DNA of 64,000 nt from NCBI RefSeq assembly GCF_900101115.1, contig NZ_FNFU01000011.1:23401-87400 (forward strand), written 5' to 3'. Below, piece after piece: positions 42,323-51,647 of the stretch (position 1 is the first letter of the stretch; each line of letters opens with the position of its first letter). The notes under the pieces were generated by a model, which worked only from the letters and a program-made list of their open reading frames with translations, had not been told where the DNA came from and searched no databases. The DNA is from Cryobacterium psychrotolerans. Lineage in GTDB: Bacteria > Actinomycetota > Actinomycetes > Actinomycetales > Microbacteriaceae. The translations under genes were made by a program, and so were the position numbers.

Positions 42323-43959
42323 GCGTCGTAGAACGTGGGAGTGGAGACGGTCGGCAGCGCGCGGGCGCCCTCGACGTCGGCTCCCAGCAGGTAGTGGTTC
42401 TGCTGGTCGTAGAGCGGCAGCACGTAGAACCCCTCGAGGATGCGGTCCTGCGCCTCGGTGTAGAGCGCCTTGCGCTTGCCGGCGTCCGACTCCCGGCCGG
42501 CCTCGGTGAGCAGTTCGTCCAGTGTGGGGTCGTTGACCTGTGCGTGGTTGGCGAAGTAGCCGCTGGGCGCCGGGGTGATGCCGTCCGAGTGGTAGAGGAT
42601 CCGCAGCACGTCGGGTCCGACCTTCGTGTAGGGCGCGCTCACGGCGTCATAGTCGCCGCTGCCCAGGGCGCCGTACCAGCTGGACAGGTCCATCGGGGTG
42701 ATCTTGACGTCGAAGCCGGTCTCCTTCGCGGTCGCCTGGATCTGCTCGAAGAGCGACTGCTCGGCCGGGATGGACTGGTTCGTGCTGACCGGGAAGCGCA
42801 CGGTCAGGCGCTTGCCGTCTCTGGTGCGGTAGCCGTCGGCATCCGTCTCGCTCCAGCCGGCAGAGTCGAGCAGCTTACCCGCGGCCTTCGGGTCGTACTC
42901 GAAGAGCTTCGGCCGCGACACGCCGAGGGCCTCGGCGCTGGAGAGTGCCGAGGAGGAGCGCTTCGCCGTGCCCTGGAAGAGGCTGGCGACGCCGTCGTCG
43001 ACGTTGGCCGAGCGGATGAACGCCTCCCGGACCTTCGGGTCGGTGAACGGTCCAGTGCCGGAGTTGAGTTCGATCCGGTTGGCTGCCCCGGGCCGGGGTG
43101 CGTCGAGGTGCTGGATCGAGTCGCCCTTGTCGGCCTGCACGATCGTGTCCGGCTGGGCGTTGTCGATCACGTCGACCTCGCCGGCCTGGAGCGCCGCGTA
43201 GCGGGACGCCGACTCGGGGATGAACCGCCAGACGATCTTCTCGAGGTAGGCGGGACCCTCGTGCCCGGCGTCGGCCGGCGGGGAGTCGTAGGTGTCGTTA
43301 CGCACGAAGGTGATGGCGTCCTGCTTCACCCAGTCCTTGATCACGAACGGGCCGGTGCCGACCGGTGCGGCGCAGTTCTCCTCCATGCCGCGGGCGAGGC
43401 CTTCGGGGGACTCCATCGCCAGCCACGGCTGGGAAAGCGATTCCAGCAGGGCGCTGTCCGGTTCGGCCAGGGTCAGGCGCACGACGGTCGCCGAGACCGC
43501 CTCGGTGCCGGTGACCTTCTGCAGGGCCAGGTAGCCGGTGGACGAGCCGGTCGCCGGGTCCTGGAGGTGGGCGATATTGGCCTGCACAGCGGCCGCGTCG
43601 AAGGGGGATCCGTCGCTGAAATAGACGTCGTCCCTGAGCGTGAACTCCCAGGCCAGGCCGTCGTCGCTCTCTGACCATTCGCTGGCCAGCCACGGGATGA
43701 TGGTGCCCGTCGTGTCGCGGGAGACCAGCGACTCGAGGAACTGGGTGCCGGTGAGCGCCTGCGGGTAGTTGCCGCCGACGTGGGGGTCGAGGCAGTCGGG
43801 TTCCGCGTCACCGGAGGCGTAGGTGAGGGTGCCGCCGACGACGGGCTTGCCGGTCGCGGGGGCGTCGGGTTCGGCGGTGCAGCCGGTCAGCACGAGGCCG
43901 GCGACGGCCAGGGCGGCAACGGCGACCAGTGCGCGGCGGGTGGGCGCGGGGGTGTTCAT
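42307..43959 (-). CDS. ABC importer substrate-binding lipoprotein (family 5)
   Basis: A 550-residue extracytoplasmic solute receptor. Signal sequence with lipobox LVLTGC (lipidated Cys27), then GGTLTYASGDAEPDCLDPHV, WEFTLRDDVYFSDGSPFDAA and VGTGPFVIKDWVKQDAITFV, the markers of SBP_bac_5 (peptide, nickel or opine binding). Substrate not determined. ATG 43,959 follows AAGAGAA. It is the first gene of the four-gene operon and is read divergently from the TetR regulator, which very likely controls it. Confidence 0.9.
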   Translation of the reverse strand: MNTPAPTRRALVAVAALAVAGLVLTGCTAEPDAPATGKPVVGGTLTYASGDAEPDCLDPHVGGNYPQALTGTQFLESLVSRDTTGTIIPWLASEWSESDDGLAWEFTLRDDVYFSDGSPFDAAAVQANIAHLQDPATGSSTGYLALQKVTGTEAVSATVVRLTLAEPDSALLESLSQPWLAMESPEGLARGMEENCAAPVGTGPFVIKDWVKQDAITFVRNDTYDSPPADAGHEGPAYLEKIVWRFIPESASRYAALQAGEVDVIDNAQPDTIVQADKGDSIQHLDAPRPGAANRIELNSGTGPFTDPKVREAFIRSANVDDGVASLFQGTAKRSSSALSSAEALGVSRPKLFEYDPKAAGKLLDSAGWSETDADGYRTRDGKRLTVRFPVSTNQSIPAEQSLFEQIQATAKETGFDVKITPMDLSSWYGALGSGDYDAVSAPYTKVGPDVLRILYHSDGITPAPSGYFANHAQVNDPTLDELLTEAGRESDAGKRKALYTEAQDRILEGFYVLPLYDQQNHYLLGADVEGARALPTVSTPTFYDAWLSR

Positions 43960-44029
43960 GTGCGTTGTTCTCTTTTCCCGGCCGGCTGGCGGCGGAGTGT
44001 GCAATTGTTGGACGCGGTACACAAATGAG

Positions 44030-44044
44030 TTGGACCGAGTCCAA
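44030..44044. promoter_or_regulatory. Operator-like palindrome between the ABC operon and TetR gene
   Basis: TTGGACCGAGTCCAA is a perfect 6-3-6 inverted repeat in the 105-nt divergent promoter region. A second TTGGAC half-site occurs at about 44,008. It is the expected size and place for a TetR-dimer operator that represses both directions. Confidence 0.6.
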
Positions 44045-44064
44045 TCGTAGAGCACGGGAGCAGC

Positions 44065-44736
44065 ATGCCGGATCGAACGCGCACCGAGAGCACGCGCACC
44101 GAGAGCACGCGCACCGAGGGGACACCGGGCAGGGCCGGGCGCCCCCGCGGGTCGTCCCGGGCCATGCTCGAAGAGGCCGCAGCCGAGCTGTTCCTCGAGC
44201 AGGGGTACGCAGGAACCACCGTCGAAGACATCACCCGTCGCGCCGGAGTGAGCCGCAACACCTTCTTCAACTACTTCCCGGCCAAGAGCGACCTGCTCTG
44301 GGCCGACGTCGACGCCGGCCTCGCCGAGCTGCCTCGGGCGCTGGCCGACTGCCCGGACGGGCTCGGCGTAACGGATGCCGTGCGACACGCCCTGCACCAG
44401 GTGGCGGCCGGGTTCGGGCCGGGCCGGGTGCCGTGGGCGCTCACCCAGGCGGACCTGATGGGCACCCGCGGCGTGCTGGAGGCATCCGGTCTCTCCCGGA
44501 TGATGAAGCAGGCCGACCTCGTCTCGCGCTTCGTCGCCGAGCGCGCCGGCTCAGGCGCGGGGGCAGGCCGCGACCTCGCCGGCCGGTGCTACGCGATGGC
44601 GGTGCTGGCGGCCGCGGTCGCCGCCGCGGGCGTGTGGGCGGCCGCCGGGGTGTCCCGGGGAAACCTCGCCCCGTACGTGGACGCGGGCATCGCGCCCGCC
44701 TGCGCCGGATACCGTGACGCGCTGGGCGCAGGGTAG
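44065..44736 (+). CDS. TetR-family transcriptional regulator
   Basis: A 223-residue repressor-type protein. N-terminal residues carry TRTES repeats from a 15-bp tandem repeat. The DNA-binding domain follows: MLEEAAAELFLEQGYAGTTV, EDITRRAGVSRNTFFNYFPA (the HTH with the canonical TFFNYFPAK end) and KSDLL. The C-terminal helical ligand domain is Ala/Gly-rich. It is divergent from the ABC operon and probably represses it until a ligand, perhaps the transported solute, binds. The stop lies 13 nt before the T-box leader. Confidence 0.88.
   Translation: MPDRTRTESTRTESTRTEGTPGRAGRPRGSSRAMLEEAAAELFLEQGYAGTTVEDITRRAGVSRNTFFNYFPAKSDLLWADVDAGLAELPRALADCPDGLGVTDAVRHALHQVAAGFGPGRVPWALTQADLMGTRGVLEASGLSRMMKQADLVSRFVAERAGSGAGAGRDLAGRCYAMAVLAAAVAAAGVWAAAGVSRGNLAPYVDAGIAPACAGYRDALGAG
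44079..44118 (+). repeat. 15-bp tandem repeat at the start of the TetR gene
   Basis: GCGCACCGAGAGCAC occurs 2.7 times in a row and encodes TRTES repeats before the DNA-binding domain. Confidence 0.88.
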
Positions 44737-44747
44737 AATTGTCCCAA

Positions 44748-44978
44748 CGACTGTGATCCGGCCATCACCGGTGAGTCTTCGGAAGAGCGGCGGCCACCCC
44801 CGGGTGCGCGGCCGGGTAGAACCGAACGGGTCGGGCCCGTCACAGCCTCTGAACAAGCGGTCGCCCAGGTGAACCCCGGGGCGGCAAGCGAGGTGGTACC
44901 GCGGTGGACCTGTCCAGGGTCCGGCGTCCTCGTGGAACAGGCAATATTTTCCGTAACCTCGCCTCGTCCAGGAGAAGC
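44748..44978 (+). promoter_or_regulatory. T-box riboswitch leader of ileS
   Basis: The conserved T-box sequence AGGTGGTACCGCG is at 44,891-44,903. The compact stem I of actinobacterial ileS leaders is at about 44,755-44,800 (CCGGCCATCACCGG then TTCGGAAGAGCGG), with an ATC isoleucine specifier. In this bacterial group the type is known to act on translation: uncharged tRNA-Ile frees the ribosome site (CCAGGAGAA, about 44,968). No terminator T run is seen, which agrees. Confidence 0.88.
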
Positions 44979-47900
44979 ATGACGTACCCCAAGGGTCAGA
45001 ACACCAGCGGCCGGAACGCACCCGGAAGCGAACCGGGCGGCCACCGCCGCGAGCAGGCGGCCGGCGTCGTCCCGTCGCCGAGCTTCCCGCAGATCGAGAC
45101 CGAGGTGCTCGCGTTCTGGGAGGCCGACGGCACCTTCCAGGCGTCGATCGACAACCGAGCGGATGCCCCCGAGTGGGTCTTCTACGACGGCCCGCCCTTC
45201 GCGAACGGCCTGCCCCACTACGGCCACCTGCTGACCGGGTACGCCAAGGACCTCTTCCCGCGCTTCCAGACCATGCGCGGCAAGCAGGTGCACCGCCGTT
45301 TCGGCTGGGACACGCACGGCCTGCCCGCCGAGCTCGAGGCCGAGCGGAAGCTCGGCATCACCGACAAGAGCGAAATCGACAAGATGGGCATCGCGGCCTT
45401 CAACAAGGTCGCCCGCGACTCCGTGCTCGAGTACACCGGCGACTGGCAGAAGTACGTCACCCGCCAGGCCCGCTGGGTCGACTTCGAGAACGACTACAAG
45501 ACCCTCGACATCACCTTCATGGAGTCGGTCATCTGGGCCTTCAAGCGCCTGCACGACAAGGGCCTGGCCTATGAGGGCTACCGCGTGCTGCCCTACTGCT
45601 GGCGCGACCAGACGCCGTTGTCCAACCACGAGCTGCGCATGGACGACGACGTCTACAAGATGCGCCAGGACCAGACCGTCACGGTGACCTTCCCGCTGGT
45701 CGGCGCGAAGGCGGAGAGCCTCGGCCTCACGGCCGTGCGCGCCCTGGCCTGGACGACGACTCCGTGGACCCTGCCCACCAACCTCGCCCTCGCCGTGGGC
45801 CCGACGATCACCTACGCCGTGGTGCCGGCCGGCCCGAACGGCACCCCGGATGCCACCGTCGTGCGCGAGGACGCCTCCGCGCCGCACGCCGCCACGCCCA
45901 CCGAGGTGCTCGGCGGCGAATACCTGCTGGCGATCGACCTTGTCGGAAGCTACGCGAAGGACCTCGGCTACGACACCGCGGAGGAGGCATCCGCCGCGAT
46001 CTCCCGCACCGTGCTCGGCCGCGACCTCGAGGGCGTCAGCTACGACCGCCTCTTCGACCACTATGCGGATGCCGAGACCTGGGGAACCCGGAACGCCTGG
46101 CGCATCCTCGTCGCCGACTACGTCACCACCTCCGACGGCACCGGCATCGTGCACCAGGCGCCCGCCTACGGCGAGGAGGACCAGAAGATCTGCGAGGCCG
46201 CCGGCATCCCGGTGATCATCTCCCTCGACGACGGCGGAAAATTCCTGCCGGCCATCACCGAGGTGGCTGGGTTGCTCTGGTCCGACGCCAACAAGCCGCT
46301 GACCCAGATGCTCAAGGCCGAGGGGCGACTGATCCGCCAGGCCAGCTACGAGCACTCGTACCCGCACTGCTGGCGCTGCCGCAACCCGCTGATCTACAAG
46401 GCGGTGTCGAGCTGGTTCGTGCGCGTCACCGAGTTCCGGGGCCGGATGGAGGAGCTCAACCAGGACATCAACTGGGTGCCCGAGAACGTCAAGGACGGCC
46501 AGTTCGGCAAGTGGATCGGCAACGCCCGGGACTGGTCGATCAGCCGCAACCGGTACTGGGGTTCGCCCATCCCGGTCTGGAAGAGCGACAACCCCGACTA
46601 CCCGCGGATCGACGTCTACGGCTCGCTCGACGAGCTCGAGGCCGACTTCGGCGTGCGCCCGACCGACCTGCACCGTCCGTACATCGACGCGCTGACCCGG
46701 CCGAACCCGGACGACCCGACCGGGAAGTCGACCATGCGCCGCATCTCCGACGTGCTCGACGTCTGGTTCGACTCTGGTTCGATGCCGTTCGCCCAGGTGC
46801 ACTATCCGTTCGAGAACGCGGACTGGTTCGACAGCCACAACCCGGCCGACTTCATCGTCGAGTACATCGGGCAGACCCGCGGCTGGTTCTACACCCTGCA
46901 CGTGCTCTCCACCGCGCTGTTCGACCGCCCGGCCTTCAAGAACGTCGTCAGCCACGGCATCGTGCTCGGCAATGACGGGCAGAAAATGTCCAAGTCGCTG
47001 CGCAACTACCCCGACGTGAACGAGGTGTTCGACCGGGACGGCTCGGATGCCATGCGCTGGTTCCTGATGAGCTCGTCGGTTCTGCGCGGCGGCAACCTCG
47101 TCGTCACGGAGGAGGGCATCCGCGAGGGCGTGCGCCAGGTGATGCTGCCGCTGTGGAACACCTGGTACTTCTTCTCCCTCTACGCCAATGCGTCGGGGCC
47201 GGACGGCTACGAGGCGACCTGGCGCACGGATTCCACCGATGTGCTCGACCGGTACCTGCTGGCGAAGACCCGCGACCTGATCGAGCAGGTCACGGCCGAC
47301 CTCGAGGCGCTGGACAGCACGCAGGCCGCGGCCACGCTGCGCGACTTCACCGACGTGCTGACGAACTGGTACGTGCGGCGCTCGCGCGACCGGTTCTGGG
47401 CGGGCGCGTCGGTTCCGGGCGGGGCGGTCTCGACAGGCACGACCACCACGACCAGCGCGAACGACGCGTTCGACACGCTCTTCACCGTGCTCGAGACGGT
47501 CACCCGCGTCGCCGCACCCCTGCTGCCGCTCGTGTCCGAGCGCATCTGGCAGGGGCTCACCGGGGGGCGCAGCGTCCACCTCGAAGACTGGCCGGATGCC
47601 GCATCCTTCCCGGCCGACCACGAACTGGTCGCCGTGATGGACCAGGTGCGGGCGATCAGCTCCACGGTGCTCTCCCTGCGCAAGCAGGCGGGGCTGCGCG
47701 TGCGCTTGCCGCTGGCGAACCTGACCGTGGTCACCTCGAACACGGCCGCACTGGCCGCCTACGAGGGAATCCTGCGCGACGAACTGAACGTGAAGTCGAT
47801 CAGCCTGGTCGAACTCGCCGACGACAGCGCCGGCGCCTACGGGATCACCTCGAAGCTCACCGTCAACTCCCGGGCGGCCGGACCGCGCCTCGGCAAGCGC

Positions 47901-48458
47901 GTGCAGCAGGTCATCCAGGCCGCCCGCGCGGGCGACTGGAGTGAGACCGACGGCACCGTCACGGCCGGCGGAATCGAACTGGTGGCCGGGGAATACGAGC
48001 TGGCACTGGCGGCCGGCGCGTCGGGCGAAGGCTCCGGCGACACCGCCCTCGCCCTGCTCGCGGGCGGCGGCTTCGCGCTGCTCGACACGGCGACGACCCC
48101 CGAACTCGACGCGGAAGGATTCGCGCGCGACATCATCCGGGCCGTTCAGGACACCCGGAAGTCCGCCGGGTTCCAGGTGAGCGACCGCATCCGCCTCGAC
48201 CTCGTGTTCTCCGACGAGCACGACGCCGCATCCTTTGGGCTGGCTTCGGGAGTCGACGTGGCGGGGGAGACCCTGGCCACCCGGCTTGCGACGCACCGGG
48301 CAACATCCGACGACGCCGGCACCCTTCCCTCCGAGTGGCTCGAAGGCCTCACGGGGGCGCCGGTCGAACACTATGCGCGCTTCGACGCAGGGCGCTACGC
48401 CAATCGTGGCCTCGTGCTCGTGGCCGTCGCCCGGGAGAAGGGAATCACCCATGCCTGA
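44979..48458 (+). CDS. ileS: Isoleucyl-tRNA synthetase
   Basis: An 1159-residue class I synthetase of the long type. The HIGH motif is HYGH (80-83, in [12 protein letters not shown]) and KMSKS is at 669-673 ([12 protein letters not shown]). The editing domain contains [15 protein letters not shown]. The catalytic WFDSGSMPF, anticodon-binding and C-terminal domains follow. It charges tRNA-Ile and edits valine. ATG 44,979 is chosen over the upstream frame because it follows CCAGGAGAAGC and the codons before it belong to the T-box leader. The stop overlaps the folC start by 8 nt, so folC and the genes after it probably also respond to isoleucine starvation to some degree. Confidence 0.95.
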   Translation: MTYPKGQNTSGRNAPGSEPGGHRREQAAGVVPSPSFPQIETEVLAFWEADGTFQASIDNRADAPEWVFYDGPPFANGLPHYGHLLTGYAKDLFPRFQTMRGKQVHRRFGWDTHGLPAELEAERKLGITDKSEIDKMGIAAFNKVARDSVLEYTGDWQKYVTRQARWVDFENDYKTLDITFMESVIWAFKRLHDKGLAYEGYRVLPYCWRDQTPLSNHELRMDDDVYKMRQDQTVTVTFPLVGAKAESLGLTAVRALAWTTTPWTLPTNLALAVGPTITYAVVPAGPNGTPDATVVREDASAPHAATPTEVLGGEYLLAIDLVGSYAKDLGYDTAEEASAAISRTVLGRDLEGVSYDRLFDHYADAETWGTRNAWRILVADYVTTSDGTGIVHQAPAYGEEDQKICEAAGIPVIISLDDGGKFLPAITEVAGLLWSDANKPLTQMLKAEGRLIRQASYEHSYPHCWRCRNPLIYKAVSSWFVRVTEFRGRMEELNQDINWVPENVKDGQFGKWIGNARDWSISRNRYWGSPIPVWKSDNPDYPRIDVYGSLDELEADFGVRPTDLHRPYIDALTRPNPDDPTGKSTMRRISDVLDVWFDSGSMPFAQVHYPFENADWFDSHNPADFIVEYIGQTRGWFYTLHVLSTALFDRPAFKNVVSHGIVLGNDGQKMSKSLRNYPDVNEVFDRDGSDAMRWFLMSSSVLRGGNLVVTEEGIREGVRQVMLPLWNTWYFFSLYANASGPDGYEATWRTDSTDVLDRYLLAKTRDLIEQVTADLEALDSTQAAATLRDFTDVLTNWYVRRSRDRFWAGASVPGGAVSTGTTTTTSANDAFDTLFTVLETVTRVAAPLLPLVSERIWQGLTGGRSVHLEDWPDAASFPADHELVAVMDQVRAISSTVLSLRKQAGLRVRLPLANLTVVTSNTAALAAYEGILRDELNVKSISLVELADDSAGAYGITSKLTVNSRAAGPRLGKRVQQVIQAARAGDWSETDGTVTAGGIELVAGEYELALAAGASGEGSGDTALALLAGGGFALLDTATTPELDAEGFARDIIRAVQDTRKSAGFQVSDRIRLDLVFSDEHDAASFGLASGVDVAGETLATRLATHRATSDDAGTLPSEWLEGLTGAPVEHYARFDAGRYANRGLVLVAVAREKGITHA

Positions 48459-49839
48459 CCGCAACTCTGACCGAAACGACGACGCCGACGGCGCCTGGCG
48501 CGAAGCCGGGGATGCCGTGCTCACGGCGCTGCTCGGACGCGTCGGTGAAGCCGCCCCGCAGCCGAGACTGGCGCCCACCAGGCGCGCGGTCGAGTTGCTG
48601 GGCGACCCGCAGAACGCGTATCCGATCATCCACGTCACCGGCACGAACGGGAAGACGAGCACGAGCCGGATCGCCGAGAGCATCCTGCGTGCCTACGGAC
48701 TCCGCACCGGCCTGCTCACCAGCCCGCACCTGGTGCGGCTCAACGAGCGCATCATGATCGACGGCGAGCCGATCAGCGACGAGGACCTGGCCGCCAACTG
48801 GGCCGACATCCAGCCGTACCTGCAGATGGTCGACGCAGAACTGGTCACCGACGGCGAGGAGCCGCTGACGTTCTTCGAGGCGCTCACCGTGCTGGCCTTC
48901 GCCTGCTTCGCCGATGCGCCCGTGGATGTCGCGGTGATCGAGGTCGGAATGGGCGGCGAGTGGGATTCCACCAACGTCGCCTTCGGCCAGGTGGCCGTGT
49001 TCACGCCGATTGCGCTCGACCACACCGCGCGCCTCGGCGGCACCGTCGCCGAGATCGCCCGCACGAAGTCCGGGATCATCAAGCCGGCTGCCAACGTCGT
49101 CACGGCGAAGCAGGGCGACGAGGCGCAGGCCGAGCTCGAGCGGGCCGTCGAACTCACCGAATCGACGCTGGCCGGCGAGGGCGCGGAGTTCGCGCTGCTC
49201 AGCAGCCAGGTGGCCGTCGGCGGGCAGCTTATCTCGGTGCGCGGCCTGGCCGACACCTACACGGACCTCTTCCTGCCGATGTACGGCACCCACCAGGCCC
49301 AGAACGCCGCCGTCGCCATCGCCGCCGTCGAATCGTTCCTCGGGGCGGGCACGCGGCCGCTCGTGAACGACCTCGTGGCCGAGGGGCTGGCCACGGCCAC
49401 GTCGCCCGGCCGGCTGCAGCTGGCGGGCGTCGAGCCCACCGTCCTGGTCGACGCGGCGCACAACCCGCACGGCGCGACGGCGCTCGCCGCTGCGCTCGAG
49501 GCCTACTTCGACTTCGACGAGATTGTTGCCGTGGTCGGCATCCTGGCCGACAAGGACGCGCACGGCATCATCGAAGCCCTGCGCCCCCAGGTGGCCCGCT
49601 TCCACGTGACCCGCTCGCATTCGGAGCGCGCCGTGGGCGTGGACGACCTCGCCGACAAGGTCGCCGACTGGGCGGGCGACGACGTCACCTTCCGGTTCGA
49701 CGACCTCACCTCGGCGCTCGACGGCGCCCGGGAGTGGGCCGGGGAGGCGCCGCGCCGCGCCGTCATCGTGACCGGTTCGATCACCCTCGTCGGCGAGGCC
49801 CTCGCCCTCGCGGACGCCCGGGAATGGATGAAACAGTGA
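48451..49839 (+). CDS. folC: Dihydrofolate/folylpolyglutamate synthase
   Basis: A 462-residue Mur-ligase-family enzyme: P-loop GTNGKTS (64-70), [19 protein letters not shown] (substrate loop), [32 protein letters not shown] with the carbamylated-Lys region, and DAAHNPHG with the nucleotide/glutamate-site His. It adds glutamates to folates in the cytoplasm. ATG 48,451 lies within the end of ileS. Its stop overlaps the next gene (GTGA). Confidence 0.94.
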   Translation: MPDRNSDRNDDADGAWREAGDAVLTALLGRVGEAAPQPRLAPTRRAVELLGDPQNAYPIIHVTGTNGKTSTSRIAESILRAYGLRTGLLTSPHLVRLNERIMIDGEPISDEDLAANWADIQPYLQMVDAELVTDGEEPLTFFEALTVLAFACFADAPVDVAVIEVGMGGEWDSTNVAFGQVAVFTPIALDHTARLGGTVAEIARTKSGIIKPAANVVTAKQGDEAQAELERAVELTESTLAGEGAEFALLSSQVAVGGQLISVRGLADTYTDLFLPMYGTHQAQNAAVAIAAVESFLGAGTRPLVNDLVAEGLATATSPGRLQLAGVEPTVLVDAAHNPHGATALAAALEAYFDFDEIVAVVGILADKDAHGIIEALRPQVARFHVTRSHSERAVGVDDLADKVADWAGDDVTFRFDDLTSALDGAREWAGEAPRRAVIVTGSITLVGEALALADAREWMKQ

Positions 49840-50210
49840 GCGCGGCCCGCGCCGCCCGCTCGGCCCGAGAGGCCGGGCCCCGGTCGGTCAAGCGCACCCT
49901 GGCCTCGATCGTGCTGGGTTTCGAAGTTTTCGTCGTCGGCCTCGCCGCGCTCGTCATGTTCGGCCTGGGCCAGCTGCCGCCGGCCGTCGCGCTGGGCGGG
50001 GGAGCGGCACTCTGCCTCGCGATGGTCGCCCTGATCGCCCTGCTGCGTTACAGCTGGGCCTACCCGCTCGGCTGGGTGCTCCAGGCCGGCCTCGTCGCCA
50101 CCGGATTCCTCAACCCGGCAATGTTCTTTGTCGGAGCAATGTTCGCCGCCATGTGGGCCTACTGCATGATCATCGGCACCAAACTAGATCACCAGAAGGA
50201 GATCGCATGA
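49836..50210 (+). CDS. DUF4233 membrane protein
   Basis: A 124-residue protein with a basic N-terminus (RTLASIVLGFEVFVVGLAA is the first helix) and about four transmembrane helices. It ends WAYCMIIGTKLDHQKEIA. This matches DUF4233, a protein of unknown function found between folC and ndk in actinobacteria. GTG 49,836 overlaps the folC stop; ATG 49,824, four codons upstream, is an alternative. The stop overlaps the ndk start (ATGA). Confidence 0.85.
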   Translation: MSAARAARSAREAGPRSVKRTLASIVLGFEVFVVGLAALVMFGLGQLPPAVALGGGAALCLAMVALIALLRYSWAYPLGWVLQAGLVATGFLNPAMFFVGAMFAAMWAYCMIIGTKLDHQKEIA

Positions 50211-50629
50211 GCACCCAGGTCGAAGAAACCCTCGTATTGATCAAGCCGGACGGCGTTGCCCGCAACCTCACCGGCGAGATCCTGCGCCGGATCGAGGCGA
50301 AGGGCTACTCGCTCGTCGACATGAAGCTGGTGCAGGCCGAGCGCAGCCTGCTCGCCGAGCACTACGCCGAGCACGAGGGCAAGCCGTTCTACGAGCCGCT
50401 GATCGAGTTCATGGAGAGCGGCCCCATCGTCGCCTTCCGCATCGCCGGCAACCGGGTGATCGAGGGCTTCCGCGCCCTGGCCGGTACGACGGATCCCACG
50501 ACCGCCGCGCCGGGGACGATCCGCGGCGACCTCGGCCGCGACTGGGGAGTCAAGGTGCAGCAGAACCTCGTGCACGGTTCCGACTCGCCCGAGTCCGCCA
50601 CCGCCGAACTGGCCCTCTGGTTCGACTAG
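50207..50629 (+). CDS. ndk: Nucleoside diphosphate kinase
   Basis: A 140-residue enzyme that moves the gamma phosphate from ATP to other nucleoside diphosphates. TLVLIKPDGVARN is the N-terminal signature. The phospho-accepting His is His123 in NLVHGSDSPESA. Length is normal. The ribosome site (AAGGAG, 50,196) lies inside DUF4233. Last gene of the ileS-folC-DUF4233-ndk run; a strong palindrome 36 nt past the stop probably ends transcription. Confidence 0.96.
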   Translation: MSTQVEETLVLIKPDGVARNLTGEILRRIEAKGYSLVDMKLVQAERSLLAEHYAEHEGKPFYEPLIEFMESGPIVAFRIAGNRVIEGFRALAGTTDPTTAAPGTIRGDLGRDWGVKVQQNLVHGSDSPESATAELALWFD

Positions 50630-50665
50630 CCGCACTTCGACGAGCACATCTTCGCCTCACCCCCC

Positions 50666-50728
50666 TCGCCGAACTGTGAGTTTGGCACCTTCCCGGAGCC
50701 CGGGAAGGTGCCAAACTCACAGTTCGGC
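50666..50728. repeat. Long palindrome, single copy (terminator-like)
   Basis: Perfect 28-bp arms (50,666-50,693 and 50,701-50,728) around a 7-nt loop, between the converging ndk and VKOR genes. The inner part (GGCACCTTCCCG) resembles the ACCTTCCCG at the loop edge of family 2, but the outer arm differs. It works in both directions by symmetry and probably ends both transcripts. Confidence 0.88.
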
Positions 50729-50768
50729 GGAGTTTGTGGGCGTGTTCGAGGGCGGGGTCCCGGCGCTC

Positions 50769-51368
50769 TTAGAGGCGGTTGAGGACGTCCATCTGGAGCT
50801 GGGCGATGATGGCGACCGCGATGAAGCAGCCGAGGGTGATCAGGGGGACCCAGGCGTAGGCGACGGATGCGACCCGGCGCACGGATTCCGGGGCCGGGAT
50901 GCTCCCCGTCTTCAGGTTGTAGAACGTCACCGCGAGGAACGCCGGGATGGTGACGGCCCAGGTGACCATGCACCACGGGCACAGGATGTCGAGCACGAAG
51001 ATGCTCTGCGCGATCAGCCAGATCACCAGGGCGATCGCGCCGGTCATCCCCACGTTCAGCCCGATCCAGAACCACCGGGCCAGGCGGGCGCCGGCGAGGA
51101 TGGCTGCGCCAATCGTGATCACGACGCTCCAGCCCATGACCCCGATGAGCGAGTTCGGGAAGCCGAAGATGTTGCCCTGCGGCGAGGAGAGGTTTGTGGC
51201 GCAGCCGATCAGCACGCTGAAGCTGCAGCTCAGCTGCGCGTTCGGGTCGGCCAGGAGATGGAGCTTGTCCAGGGTCAGGGTGAACGCCGCCGCGAGGCCG
51301 ATCACCCCGGCAAGAATAAGGAAGACGGCGAGCCCCGTGGGGCGGGCGGGAGACTCGAGGCGGGGCAT
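50769..51368 (-). CDS. Vitamin K epoxide reductase family protein
   Basis: A 199-residue membrane protein with four to five helices. It has the VKOR cysteine pairs: LSCSFSVLIGC in the loop after helix 1 and the CPWC redox motif (ILCPWCMVTWAV). GFPNSLIGVMGW is conserved in the family. In actinobacteria VKOR reoxidises DsbA-like proteins using menaquinone, so it supports disulfide formation in exported proteins. Monocistronic, convergent with ndk, divergent from rne. Confidence 0.92.
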   Translation of the reverse strand: MPRLESPARPTGLAVFLILAGVIGLAAAFTLTLDKLHLLADPNAQLSCSFSVLIGCATNLSSPQGNIFGFPNSLIGVMGWSVVITIGAAILAGARLARWFWIGLNVGMTGAIALVIWLIAQSIFVLDILCPWCMVTWAVTIPAFLAVTFYNLKTGSIPAPESVRRVASVAYAWVPLITLGCFIAVAIIAQLQMDVLNRL

Positions 51369-51647
51369 CCTCGGATTATGTCACGTGGCTCTGCACGCGA
51401 TCTGAAGAATGCATGCGATAATCGAACGAGTCGCTCGAGCCGCGCTCGGACAGACGCACAGAAGCTTAATGGGCGGTAAACGCCCAGATTCATTGGTCCC
51501 ACGACCAAAGGTATTAGCAGCCAGAGCCACGGGCCGGCTGCGGAACAACAAGGATTCGCGGGGGTTTCGCGCAGGCGCAGCCCTCGCCGAGAGAGCAAAC
51601 CGGATGGGTGGCGCGGTCGCCCGGATCGGTCAAGGAGCGCACCAGTA
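51369..51647. other. Divergent promoter region of VKOR gene and rne
   Basis: 279 nt without a gene. It must hold the rne promoter and a long leader; such leaders carry autoregulation of RNase E in enterobacteria, but no conserved hairpin is recognised here. Confidence 0.4.

Noticed and set aside
44589..48683. A 1364-codon minus-strand frame opposite ileS
   Set aside because: It mirrors ileS codon by codon, has no recognisable domain and covers the T-box on the other strand.
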